This document shows, piece after piece, positions 17,531-26,150 of a stretch of 44,695 bases of DNA. Positions within the stretch are counted from its first letter, which is position 1. Each line of letters opens with the position of its first letter. The translations under genes and the position numbers were made by a program. This stretch comes from CAYUNA01 sp047629355 (lineage in GTDB: Bacteria > Bacteroidota > Bacteroidia > Chitinophagales > Saprospiraceae), in the NCBI GenBank assembly GCA_047629355.1, contig JBLHWU010000013.1, positions 1-44,695 of the forward strand. Reading direction: 5' to 3'. Below the pieces are notes generated by a model that was given only the letters and a program-made list of their open reading frames with translations, was not told where the DNA came from and made no database searches.

Positions 17531-18838
17531 TTATGATTTACTCAAATCCGCTACCAAATTAATCACGAATTGATTCAATTTGGCAATTTTTTGAGAATAA
17601 TCAGTAAACGAAACAATCCCTAAATCGTGTTCTTTTTTGACTCGTTTTAAATTACTTAAACAAAGTACCGCTTCCTTTTCAATGGAATGAGTTGTCCCTT
17701 CTATTTTTTCAATAATTGATTCCAATACCCGTTCTGTCCTATCTTCAGTAAGCCATTTTTGATAATCCTGAATATCTTGTTCCGTAAAATTGTTCTTAAT
17801 AGATTCTTCCGCTTTTGCCTTCTTTTTAAAAAGAAAAAACAGTCCTCCTGCTAATAATAGGAAGGCTAAACCCGCAAGAGGAATTCCGTATTTCGACATA
17901 AAAGATTCAACGACCACTACCGAAATTTCTCGACTACGACTGCCTTGCCCAAATGGTCTTTTATTAATACCATCGGTACTAACGTATACATTAAAAAATA
18001 CTTTTTGCTTACCTTTTTTCAGCGGTTTGATAGAAAATTTCCACTCAGCAGGCATATCACAAGTAATTTCTTGAAATCCACTATTATCTGTTCCTTGTTC
18101 AAAAACATCTATGATAGATAAGCCTTCGGGGTCTTCTGCGAGAATTTCAATTTTCATGAATTTCCAAATCTTAGTCAAATGGACTTTAGTTTTTCCATCA
18201 ATAGCTTCTCCATCTTCCTTTATTTTTTCTGGGTCAAAATCACCCAAATCAGACACATTATTAAGATGGTCGATTTGAATAACAACATCATGAGATTCCC
18301 CCAAATACATTTTCTCTGGAATCGTATCAAACGCAATTACTCCTTGGTCATATTTGCCTTCAATACAGCCGTTATCTTCGGGTGTGATTGTCTCCACCTC
18401 ACTACTATCAATAGGCATTGAAGGAGACGAGTTAGTAGCTTCGCTTTTGGCAACATCCACGTTATCTGCTCCTTTTTTCTCGATTGGAGTCGATTTTACC
18501 GTCTTTTCAGCGGATGACTTGGGTGGAGGCACGGAACTAGCTTCTGAAGTATTTGGCAGTGCAGATTCTTCCGCTGCATTTTTCGTTGTTGTTGGTGGAT
18601 TAGAAGAATTTGAAGGTGTTGTTATAGGAAGAGTAGATACATCCTCAGATCTTGTTACTTTTCCAAGTTCAGGTTCTAACGCTTCAGGATATTTCTCAAC
18701 CGATTCAAAAGATTCCTCTGATTGCTGTTCTTCTCTATCGGCGGAAGAACAACCCCAAACACAACAAATCATTATTAAAATAATAACACTGAAATGTATA
18801 ATTTCCGAAAATTTAGGAAAGCTGTTTATTTTCAACAT
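17531..18838 (-). CDS. Lipoprotein with beta-sandwich, membrane helix and EAD11-like domain
   Basis: A 435-residue protein. A hydrophobic N-terminus ends in lipobox VWGC (C30). Residues 31-165 are a low-complexity Ser/Thr/Pro/Glu linker. About 165-312 form a beta-sandwich (KMYLGESHDVVIQI, AEWKFSIKPLKKGKQKVFFN) resembling envelope domains found beside caspase-, TIR- or NTPase-type conflict proteins. One transmembrane helix lies at about 317-337, followed by KKKAKA. The C-terminal 65 residues (NLKRVKKEHDLGIVSFTDYS...KLN) resemble effector-associated domain 11, a homotypic adaptor. The layout implies an outside sensor with a cytoplasmic adaptor tail. It lies downstream of the AAA+ gene on the same strand, 638 bases away. 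The EAD11 call is by eye and moderate; a BatD-like role is the alternative. Confidence 0.6.
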   Translation of the reverse strand: MLKINSFPKFSEIIHFSVIILIMICCVWGCSSADREEQQSEESFESVEKYPEALEPELGKVTRSEDVSTLPITTPSNSSNPPTTTKNAAEESALPNTSEASSVPPPKSSAEKTVKSTPIEKKGADNVDVAKSEATNSSPSMPIDSSEVETITPEDNGCIEGKYDQGVIAFDTIPEKMYLGESHDVVIQIDHLNNVSDLGDFDPEKIKEDGEAIDGKTKVHLTKIWKFMKIEILAEDPEGLSIIDVFEQGTDNSGFQEITCDMPAEWKFSIKPLKKGKQKVFFNVYVSTDGINKRPFGQGSRSREISVVVVESFMSKYGIPLAGLAFLLLAGGLFFLFKKKAKAEESIKNNFTEQDIQDYQKWLTEDRTERVLESIIEKIEGTTHSIEKEAVLCLSNLKRVKKEHDLGIVSFTDYSQKIAKLNQFVINLVADLSKS

Positions 18839-18860
18839 GATTAAAATTTAAGGAGTATCA

Positions 18861-18997
18861 TAATTACAATGTCTTCGCCAAATGATGAATTATAAATCAT
18901 GAATTTACAATAAGATAGGTTTGTATTTATCTGATTACTGAAGAAATACATAATTATGTTTTCAATTATTCATCATTTGGCGAAGACATTGATAATT
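18861..18997. repeat. Palindromic element upstream of the EAD11-like gene (PAL-7)
   Basis: Left arm AATGTCTTCGCCAAATGATG (18869-18888) is exactly complementary to the right arm ending at 18990, and flanking TAATTAC/GATAATTA extends the match. A second weaker pairing lies inside. It begins 22 bases upstream of the gene's start codon, so it occupies the promoter region. Confidence 0.65.
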
Positions 18998-19103
18998 AGT
19001 TAAAGATTAACTATTTGGGGGATAGAATCAAATGTAACAAACATTTATTTTAAAATTATGATATTACTTAATTTTCAGTACATATATTTTTTGTCAAAGT
19101 AAA

Positions 19104-19269
19104 TTAAGTAACGATAAAAAAATAACTCCGCCATTTAGAGAGGGCAAATTTCCCTCATTTTTCACTTAAAATCAGTCAAAGTATCAACAATTATCTTTCT
19201 TTCAAGTAAAAACTGAGAAAAATTATCCACTGTCTAACTTGTCGGACTTATTATTTTATCGTTACTAAG
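19104..19269. repeat. PAL-2 palindromic element, copy 2
   Basis: A 166-bp element very similar to copy 1 at 4118 (shared interior includes AATCAGTCAAAGTATCAACA). Terminal repeats start TTAAGTAACGATAAAAAAAT on the left and, complemented, CTTAGTAACGATAAAATAAT on the right. It lies between the AAA+ gene and the EAD11-like gene. The remaining 19270-19476 shows no supported gene. Confidence 0.75.
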
Positions 19270-19476
19270 CAGTCGATTTTTAATTAGCTACGAGAATAAA
19301 GTTTACATCATTGGTTTTATTGCATACGAAGGAGCGTTTGATTTTTTTCGCCCGTATCAACGGTCAAGAAAAAAACTACACAGCTTCGGGGACCCTTGAA
19401 TATTGGATTGTTGTTCTGAAAAAGGGAATTGTAGCAGTTTATCGGAAAATTGCGGATGGAAAATATTCAGAGAAAT

Positions 19477-22125
19477 TTAACTCCCCTGCCCCGCTCGATT
19501 CTGAAACCCAAGTCTTTTCCGCGAAAACGTAAACTCCCGCGTATCCAACTTAAACGCCACCACATCCTCATAAGACAACACACTAGACGACACGCCCTCG
19601 CGTTCCTCCGCCGTCATCAAAGCCAAGCGCAGATTTTGGTTTTTAATTGCTTCCGAAACCACTTGCCGCACCGTTCTTGCATTGCCAAAATAATTGTCTC
19701 GATATTTGTATAAAAAAGTTAGATAATTCAACAAATGTTCCGAAGCTTCAGGAGACGGAACGATCCCTTTTTCATCCAACATCATCAGCGCAATTTTTGA
19801 CAAATTGGCTGGTTCGTAATCTTCAAATTTCAAGATTTTATCGAAACGCGAACTCAAGCCCGGATTGGCTTTCATAAACGACTCCATATTATCCGGATAG
19901 CCAGCCACAAACACAAAAAATTCACTGCGGTAATCTTCCATTCGTTTCAATAAAGTCTGAATTGCTTCATCACCAAAATCACCGTTTGGTGTACGACTTT
20001 TCATCGTCAAGGAGTAAGCTTCGTCAATAAATAAGACGCCGCCCATTGCTTCATCGACTTTTTCAGCAGTCTTGGTTGCCGTTTGACCGACGTAACCTGC
20101 GACTAAGCCTTGGCGGTCAGTTTCAATCATGTGACCTCGTTCCAAAACACCCAAAGCTTTGTAAATTTTAGTCAAAATCCGTGCGACCGTCGTTTTTCCA
20201 GTCCCGGGATTCCCAACAAATACAGTGTGTAGCGAGAAATTATTCAAGACATCTTTCGACGTTTCCCGATAAAACCGCACTAAACGAACCAACTCTTTAA
20301 TCTGTTCTTTAACGGAAAACATCCCAATCAACTTGTCCAATTCATCGAGCGATTCGGTCAATAACCTTTCATCGACAGGAATATTCGGCAATGCTTTTTC
20401 ACGGTTAACGTTTATTTTAGCAATGTCTTCTTTCTGAATTAAGGACAGCATTTCCTTGTCCAAAGATTTCGGGTCTTCATGTGACATTACCCGCAAGCCA
20501 AGGTGAATTTTCGCCTTCTCAATCATATCGTACACGAAACGCGCATTACCAAAACTTCGGTCCCGATTCCGATAAGCTTCCACGATAATTTGGTCGAGCA
20601 TCGCCTTACTTTCGGAGGTCAAGCGCACCTCTTTTTCGTTGCAAGCAAAACCTGCAATCGCCGCCAACTCTTGCGGCATATAATCATCAAATTCAAAAAA
20701 CAATTTAAACCTTGATTTAAGTCCAGGATTGGAGTCCAAAAACTTCTTCATTTCCTTCGGATAGCCTGCTACAATCACCACAAAATCCTGCGAACCATTC
20801 GACATTTCTTTCAACAAAATTTCAATCACCTCCCGCCCGAAATCTTTGTTATCATCGCCACCTCGCGCCAAGGAATACGCTTCATCAATAAATAAAACAC
20901 CACCTCTCGCCTTCTCAATCGCGTCTTTCACTTTCGGGCCCGTTTGTCCAATATATTCGCCCACTAAATCAACTCTATCCACAGCATGAACGTGTCCTTT
21001 ACTGAGTAAACCCATTTTTCGATAAAGCTGACCCATCATTTTAGCGACAGTCGTTTTACCAGTTCCAGGATTGCCGATGAAGACAGAATGTACACTAATT
21101 TCATCTTTTTCTTCAAAACCCAACTCCTTCCGCAATTGCAAAAACTGGATATATTTAGAATGGTCGCGTACCTGTTTTTTGACTTCACTCAAACCAATAA
21201 ACGAATCCATTCGCTCCATCAATTCCTCAAAAGTGCCTTTAAAATCGTCTTCCGTAGAAAACATCATCGGCGATTTTCTATCCGGAATATAAACGGGCGG
21301 CACCCCTTCTTCAAAATCTTCACCAACCTCAAACGGCACAACCGCCAGCAGTTTGTCCATAAAGACAACCTCACAAGAATACTTTCCATCTCGCCATGAC
21401 CCCTTCACATTCGAGCCCCAACCAGCCGTCATTTTTATCAAGCGGTCTTTGCGCTCAATTTTTTGCAGGCGCACAACTTGCCCCTTCAATTCACGGGCAT
21501 CGTTATAGTATTTGGCAAACAATTCACAGTGCCAATGTGGTGCAGGATGCCGATTTTTCAAAATAATTTCCGCATAGATATAGCGAGTTTCCAAACCATC
21601 AAATTCCTTAAAATACTCTCGGTCTTCTTCCGGAATATCGTCATATGCACCCTCGTAAAGACGCAAAGAATCTACTTGCAGATACGCATTCTGTCCATTC
21701 CGAACAATCGGTCCAATTTCTTCGATATAAAAATACTTCGTCGCTACTTTGATGCCTTCAATCCACGCTTCCCAATAGTAAGTGCCTTTCTTCCAGAAAG
21801 TCCCTTCCGTCTTACTGCCCCAGCCTTCTCGGATGTAAAAAACATTGTCATATTTCGATACTTTTCGTTTAAATGGCAGACTACACAACTCCTTTCGTCC
21901 CAATGCCATCGAAAAACATTTCAGCTCAATATTGACTTCCCAATCTTCTTTATCAAAAAATTTATTATAAAACGACAACTCCGCATAGACATACGACAAG
22001 TCGTGTAAATTGAAGACTTGCCGATATTTTTTCTTATTATCTGCCAACCATTCCGTGGAGGAATAGGCCTTTATCTCTCTAAATTTAAAGGAATCGTGTT
22101 CTAAAACTTCTTTATCTTTTTCCAT
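19477..22125 (-). CDS. Tandem CbxX/CfxQ-type AAA+ ATPase with duplicated N-terminal domain
   Basis: An 882-residue cytoplasmic protein with two AAA+ modules of the CbxX/CfxQ/SpoVK clade. Module 1: Walker A GNPGTGKTT 351-359, Walker B GGVLFIDEA 408-416, arginine finger in NPGLKSRF 466-473. Module 2: the same motifs at 638-646, 695-703 and 754-761. Both look active. Residues 25-270 hold two copies of a beta-rich domain, each with a GWGS....G.W..G.Y motif (101-117 and 235-249), which I cannot assign. CbxX-type ATPases remodel partner proteins (Rubisco activase CbbX, type VII EccA). No Rubisco or type VII gene is visible here. The only same-strand neighbour is the EAD11-like lipoprotein, so a signalling or conflict role is an inference. 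Confidence 0.88.
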   Translation of the reverse strand: MEKDKEVLEHDSFKFREIKAYSSTEWLADNKKKYRQVFNLHDLSYVYAELSFYNKFFDKEDWEVNIELKCFSMALGRKELCSLPFKRKVSKYDNVFYIREGWGSKTEGTFWKKGTYYWEAWIEGIKVATKYFYIEEIGPIVRNGQNAYLQVDSLRLYEGAYDDIPEEDREYFKEFDGLETRYIYAEIILKNRHPAPHWHCELFAKYYNDARELKGQVVRLQKIERKDRLIKMTAGWGSNVKGSWRDGKYSCEVVFMDKLLAVVPFEVGEDFEEGVPPVYIPDRKSPMMFSTEDDFKGTFEELMERMDSFIGLSEVKKQVRDHSKYIQFLQLRKELGFEEKDEISVHSVFIGNPGTGKTTVAKMMGQLYRKMGLLSKGHVHAVDRVDLVGEYIGQTGPKVKDAIEKARGGVLFIDEAYSLARGGDDNKDFGREVIEILLKEMSNGSQDFVVIVAGYPKEMKKFLDSNPGLKSRFKLFFEFDDYMPQELAAIAGFACNEKEVRLTSESKAMLDQIIVEAYRNRDRSFGNARFVYDMIEKAKIHLGLRVMSHEDPKSLDKEMLSLIQKEDIAKINVNREKALPNIPVDERLLTESLDELDKLIGMFSVKEQIKELVRLVRFYRETSKDVLNNFSLHTVFVGNPGTGKTTVARILTKIYKALGVLERGHMIETDRQGLVAGYVGQTATKTAEKVDEAMGGVLFIDEAYSLTMKSRTPNGDFGDEAIQTLLKRMEDYRSEFFVFVAGYPDNMESFMKANPGLSSRFDKILKFEDYEPANLSKIALMMLDEKGIVPSPEASEHLLNYLTFLYKYRDNYFGNARTVRQVVSEAIKNQNLRLALMTAEEREGVSSSVLSYEDVVAFKLDTREFTFSRKRLGFQNRAGQGS

Positions 22126-22204
22126 AAAATGCTATCTGTTTGAGGCGTAAAATTAAGACTTTTTTTCACAAAACCAATATTCCCCAAATATTGCTTTTTT
22201 TACT

Positions 22205-23058
22205 TTAATGACCAACCATAAATTTTGAAATCTCCCTGTTACCTTCTTGCTCAATTCTTAAAAAATAAATACCAAAAGCCAGTCCATTGACATCAATTTA
22301 TAATCGACCACTACGCGGAGGGTTGGGATTAAAAACCACTCGTTTACCTTGTCCATTATAAACCTAGATTGTAGCATTTCCACTTTCTAAACGGTCACTT
22401 TCGATTATTAAAATATCATCAGCTGGATTTGGTCTCAACAACATATCTTCAGGTTCTTCTAACAATTCACAATTATCACCATAGAAATAGTCCGTCCGTG
22501 GTTTCCCTACCAAGAGCTGATACTTCATAATCTTCCACATACTTTGTTGCCAAACAACCATAGCTATTATAAGTCATTTGCTCTATTCTTAATAGTTCAA
22601 AATCGGCAGATTGCTCTGATTCTTCTTTAACGAATTCTGTTAGTTACCCTTCTTCATTATACAAAAATCGCTTTCGCTGCTGAACAACGTATTCGGAAGA
22701 TAACTTATTTGTTTGATGAATAGACACGAATAAGCCATTAGGAAAATGGTCAAAAACATAAGGATTTTCTAATTGAGATCCACCCGCTGATTCCTTAATC
22801 ACAACCCTTTTTTTCAAATTCCCATTATCTAAATACTCCCAATTTTCTTCTTTTGAGAAGTCCCATTTTGAGTCCTTCCAAAGGTAGAAAGTCTGCTTTT
22901 CTAATTGGTTAGAATCAGCATAGTATTTGAAAGCTTCTTTGATATGATTCTCCCATTCACTTAAAAAGCGTTGAATTTCTGTTCCGTTTTAGTAACTAGT
23001 TTAGATTGTCCGAAGGCGGTTAGACAAATTGCAAAAAGGAGAAAATTGAACGGCGCAT
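22205..23058 (-). pseudogene. Decayed T9SS cargo gene with type A sorting domain
   Basis: Read on the minus strand this gives a signal-peptide-like start (MRRSIF, then LLFAICLTAFGQS in another frame), a further frameshift near EIQRFLSEW, and a body with YLDNGN and FLYNEEG segments like proteins that compare printed or parsed text records. Its C-terminus (LRPNPADDILIIES ... YNGQGKRVV ... GIYFLRIEQEG) is a T9SS type A tail. In-frame stops occur at 22644-22646 (TAA), 22364-22366 (TAG) and 22299-22301 (TAA), so it cannot make an intact product. A full PAL-1 element sits 38 bases upstream of the old start. Function is unknown. Confidence 0.8.
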
Positions 23059-23095
23059 AACGTAAAGTTTTATTGAGAATCCTTTTTTAGAAACA

Positions 23096-23258
23096 TAAGT
23101 AAAAACGATTCAATAACTTGGGCCATTATGCTTGTCCTTTTCCCTTCTAAAAAACACAAAAAATAGTTCCGTAACGAAGGCTATGCAACGATTTTTTGAA
23201 TTCTTTAGAAGAAAAAATTACGGCGCATTATGGTCCAACTTATTAAATCGTTTTTACT
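23096..23258. repeat. PAL-1 palindromic element, intact copy 1 (163 bp)
   Basis: Identical over all 163 bases to the copy at 33989-34151. Terminal inverted repeats of 34 bases (AGTAAAAACGATTCAATAAC on the left) differ at four positions. Inner arms (AAAAAATAGTT/AACGATTTTTT and TTCTAAA/TTTAGAA) make the whole element one imperfect hairpin. It has no ORF. Left flank ends in TA; the right flank here is AA. The sequence from 23259 to 23458 is A-rich with no feature. Confidence 0.85.
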
Positions 23259-23458
23259 AAAAAAAAAGTAAACTTCAAGAATTTACAAGAATTTACAAAA
23301 AATCCCCTAAAATTAATCGCTTTTTTTTGGACTTACTTTGTAAACACATTACATTCGCCCCGTTATAAAATTAAAATTCGTCAAGTTTAACTATATTTCA
23401 AATAAAAACATTAGTCAAACTCATCATCTGAGGCACTAATTTAATAGAATAACCAACT

Positions 23459-24937
23459 ATGTCAGAAGCTTTCAATTCCTTTTTAGGAAACTCACCCAAC
23501 TGGTACAAGAAAACCATTTTAGCCTTCTTAATATTGAATCCAATTTTGTTATTCACCGTCGGGCCAACCGCTACGGGATGGATAATTATTGGAGAATTCA
23601 TATTGACTTTGGCAATGGCCTTAAAATGTTACCCACTACAATCAGGTGGATTGATTGCGTTGGAAGTCGTTTTATTGAATTTGACGACGCCAAAACATGT
23701 CTTTAGTGAAATCGGCGCTAACTTAGAAGTCATCTTATTATTAGTATTTATGGTGGCGGGTATCTATTTTATGAAGCCATTATTGATGTTTATTTTTGGT
23801 AAAATATTCATCAAAGTGCGCTCCAAGGTGGTTCTATCGCTGCTCTTTTGCTTCATTTCTGCCTTTTTGAGTGCCTTTTTGGATGCTTTGACAGTTACAG
23901 CGGTTCTGATTGGCGTTTTCGTCGGTTTCTATCAAGTTTATATGAGTGTGCATTCCAGTGAAAAAGACTTTAATCATAGTGGGATTCCAGATAGAAAAGA
24001 ATTAGATACAGCAACCTTAGAAAAATTTAGGAATTTCCTAAGAAGTTTGGTGATGCACGGGGCAGTTGGAACGGCTTTGGGTGGTGTTTGTACCATCGTA
24101 GGAGAACCACAAAATCTGTTGATTGGAGAGAAATTAGGTTGGGACTTTGTTGAATTCTTCTTGGCGATGGCACCGATTACCATGCCCGTTTTGGTAGCAG
24201 GTTTGATGACTTGTGTCTTATTAGAAGTGACGGGAAAATTTGGTTTCGGTGAAAAATTACCGACTCAAGCTCGAGATATTATTCAAGGTTTCTTAGAGAA
24301 TCAAGATGCAAATAGAACAGATGCAGAGAAATATGCCTTAGTTGTACAAGCGGCAGCTGCGATAATTTTGATTGCTGCTTTAGCATTACACTTGGCACCC
24401 GTTGGTTTGATAGGCTTAACGATTATTGTATTGCAAACAGCTTTCACAGGCATCACGGACGAACATAGCATCGGACATGCTTTTGAAGAAGCCTTGCCTT
24501 TTACGGCTTTATTAGCAGTATTTTTTGTGATTGTTGCAATGATTCACGACTTGCATTTATTCAAACCAATCATTCAATTTGTATTGGAACAAGATAAATC
24601 GATGCAACCTGCATTGTTCTACGCCGCCAACGGAATCTTATCCATGATTAGCGATAATGTCTTTGTAGCAACCGTCTATATCAATGAGGTAAAAACCGCT
24701 TTCGATGCTGGAATAATCAACCGCCAAGAACTAGAAACTTTAGCGATTGCCATTAATACGGGTACGAATTTACCAAGTGTTGCTACACCAAACGGACAGG
24801 CAGCCTTCTTATTTTTATTGACTTCCGCATTAGCTCCGGCGATTCGGTTGTCTTATATGAAAATGATTTGGATGGCCTTGCCTTATACAATTGTATTGGG
24901 TGGTGTTGGTTTGCTTGGGGTGATTTACTTTTTGTAG
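23459..24937 (+). CDS. nhaB: Na+/H+ antiporter NhaB
   Basis: A 492-residue inner-membrane antiporter that expels Na+ in exchange for H+. It aligns closely with NhaB from its start: NSPNWYKKTILAFLILNP, then EFILTLAMALKCYPL, ANLEVILLLVFMVAGIYFMK and FLSAFLDALTVTAVLIGV. The EPQNLLIG and NTGTNLPSVATPNGQAAFL segments near residues 220 and 440 are also family hallmarks. Around twelve hydrophobic segments are visible. Length is close to the E. coli protein. The ATG at 23459 is the natural start because the conserved region begins within ten residues. It is a single gene on the plus strand; the PAL-11 repeat downstream may terminate it. Confidence 0.95.
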   Translation: MSEAFNSFLGNSPNWYKKTILAFLILNPILLFTVGPTATGWIIIGEFILTLAMALKCYPLQSGGLIALEVVLLNLTTPKHVFSEIGANLEVILLLVFMVAGIYFMKPLLMFIFGKIFIKVRSKVVLSLLFCFISAFLSAFLDALTVTAVLIGVFVGFYQVYMSVHSSEKDFNHSGIPDRKELDTATLEKFRNFLRSLVMHGAVGTALGGVCTIVGEPQNLLIGEKLGWDFVEFFLAMAPITMPVLVAGLMTCVLLEVTGKFGFGEKLPTQARDIIQGFLENQDANRTDAEKYALVVQAAAAIILIAALALHLAPVGLIGLTIIVLQTAFTGITDEHSIGHAFEEALPFTALLAVFFVIVAMIHDLHLFKPIIQFVLEQDKSMQPALFYAANGILSMISDNVFVATVYINEVKTAFDAGIINRQELETLAIAINTGTNLPSVATPNGQAAFLFLLTSALAPAIRLSYMKMIWMALPYTIVLGGVGLLGVIYFL

Positions 24938-24941
24938 AAAA

Positions 24942-25019
24942 GAGAAGTCAGAGAATCCAAGCTAATTTGGGAACCCTCTGACATCTGACAATAAACATGG
25001 TCTGACATCTAACTTCTTT
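24942..25019. repeat. PAL-11 inverted repeat downstream of nhaB
   Basis: Ends AGAGAAGTCAGA and TCTGACATCTAACTTCTTT are partly complementary, with CCTCTGACATCTGACA repeated inside. It is a diverged relative of the repeat at 14070-14175 and occupies the terminator position of nhaB. Confidence 0.5.
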
Positions 25020-25031
25020 AGAAAAAAAGCG

Positions 25032-25039
25032 TACATTTG
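25032..25039 (+). promoter_or_regulatory. -7 promoter box of rpsO
   Basis: TACATTTG matches TAnnTTTG exactly, followed by GCGCC as in the tRNA-Lys promoter. The predicted start of transcription is a few bases downstream, about 130 bases ahead of rpsO. Confidence 0.55.
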
Positions 25040-25043
25040 CGCC

Positions 25044-25152
25044 GCTGTAACTGATTTACAATAATCACTAACGGTCATTCAAGCTTCTTGACATATAGTA
25101 AGAATCTGATTTTCAGGAGGTTACAGCAATATCCTTCTGTTTTGAAGCTTGA
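25044..25152 (+). promoter_or_regulatory. Candidate pseudoknotted autoregulatory leader of rpsO
   Basis: Two complementary pairs interleave: GCTGTAAC (25044-25051) with GTTACAGC (25120-25127), and TCAAGCTTC (25079-25087) with GAAGCTTGA (25144-25152). The crossing order makes a pseudoknot. An AGGAGG at 25115-25120 is 54 bases from the start codon, too far to be the ribosome site. Known S15 leaders in other phyla bind S15 through junctions or pseudoknots; a similar role here is inferred. Confidence 0.5.
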
Positions 25153-25173
25153 GTACACTAACATTTATATATT

Positions 25174-25449
25174 ATGGCAGTTTATCTAACGAAAGAACAA
25201 ACTGAAGAAATTTTTACTGTACATGCGGGTTCAAAAGGAAATACAGGTTCTCCAGAAGGACAAGTAGCCTTGTTTACACACCGTATTAAAGGACTTTCTG
25301 ACCACTTGCAAATTAACAAAAAAGACCACTCTTGTCGTCGTACCTTGTTGACTTTGGTAGGTAAAAGAAAGCGAATGTTGAACTACATTGCTAAAAAAGA
25401 CATCGTGAAGTACCGTGAATTGATTAAAGAATTAGGTCTTCGTCGATAG
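25174..25449 (+). CDS. rpsO: 30S ribosomal protein S15
   Basis: A 91-residue primary 16S rRNA-binding protein of the small-subunit platform. The family signature region HAGSKGNTGSPEGQVALFTHRI and the LLTLVGKRKRMLNYI helix are complete, with length typical of S15 (88-90). It has its own promoter and terminator, and pnp follows on the same strand after 700 bases, preserving the widespread rpsO-pnp order although the two are probably transcribed separately here. Confidence 0.97.
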   Translation: MAVYLTKEQTEEIFTVHAGSKGNTGSPEGQVALFTHRIKGLSDHLQINKKDHSCRRTLLTLVGKRKRMLNYIAKKDIVKYRELIKELGLRR

Positions 25450-25458
25450 AAAGATATT

Positions 25459-25501
25459 ACGAAAAAGCGTTGTCCTACGGGCAATGCTTTTTCGTTTTTT
25501 T
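25459..25501 (+). terminator. Rho-independent terminator of rpsO
   Basis: ACGAAAAAGCGTTGTCC and GGCAATGCTTTTTCGT form a 17-bp stem with two mismatches around a TACG loop, followed by a T7 tract. It starts 10 bases after the stop codon. Confidence 0.85.
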
Positions 25502-25508
25502 AAGAATT

Positions 25509-25614
25509 AAGTAACGCGGATTTTTAATCCGCTAATTGTTGTCAAGCATCGTTTTTTACTTTTCGAATTAGAAATTCGATAGACAACTTCTCGGGTTGAA
25601 AACCCGAGTTACTT
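25509..25614. repeat. AAGTAAC-ended palindromic element (PAL-5)
   Basis: Ends AAGTAAC and GTTACTT; each end carries its own small hairpin (GCGGATTTTTAATCCGC on the left, CTCGGGTTGAAAACCCGAG on the right) and then GTTGTC/GACAAC pairs. Flanked by TA on both sides. The sequence from 25615 to 26150 shows no gene or clear structure. Confidence 0.6.
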
Positions 25615-26150
25615 AGATTATTCAGAATTAAGCATCACAGAAAACAGAGCAGCTTGGTCGGCTTTTGACTTGAGAAGTTCATTTTTTCCTAACTAACCCT
25701 TAGACCTAAAATATAACCTACTGCTTCTGTATTTGCTACCTTTCTGAATTTCGGTGATTTATTCACCAACCTCTACTATATAAAGTACACAAACTTGTAC
25801 TTCTCATTTTCATGCTTTACCATTGCTTGCTCGGGTTATTTGATACCTGAAGTAACTGGTTGTTTGTTGCCTTTACTATTCTGGCTATTCTCTATTTTTC
25901 GCAAGTAATTGATTTTCAGTTATTTGAGAATTTAAAGGATGGTTTCAAAATTTTAAAAGTAGTGATTCATCTTCATCATTTCAGGTTGAAATCACATTTA
26001 TTTTATTAAAAAATTTACGAGGTAGCAATTTACTTTTAGACGATTTAAAACATTTTATAAATATTCAATTGGTCGTTTTTCAAACGAATAACGAATCAAC
26101 CAATTACGAATAACGAACTGGTCAGTCTCGTAAAAAAACCTTTAACAAAA

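Noticed and set aside
22205..22646. Stop-codon recoding in the decayed cargo gene
   Set aside because: Stops of two kinds (TAG and TAA) plus frameshifts occur together, which indicates decay rather than reassignment of one codon.
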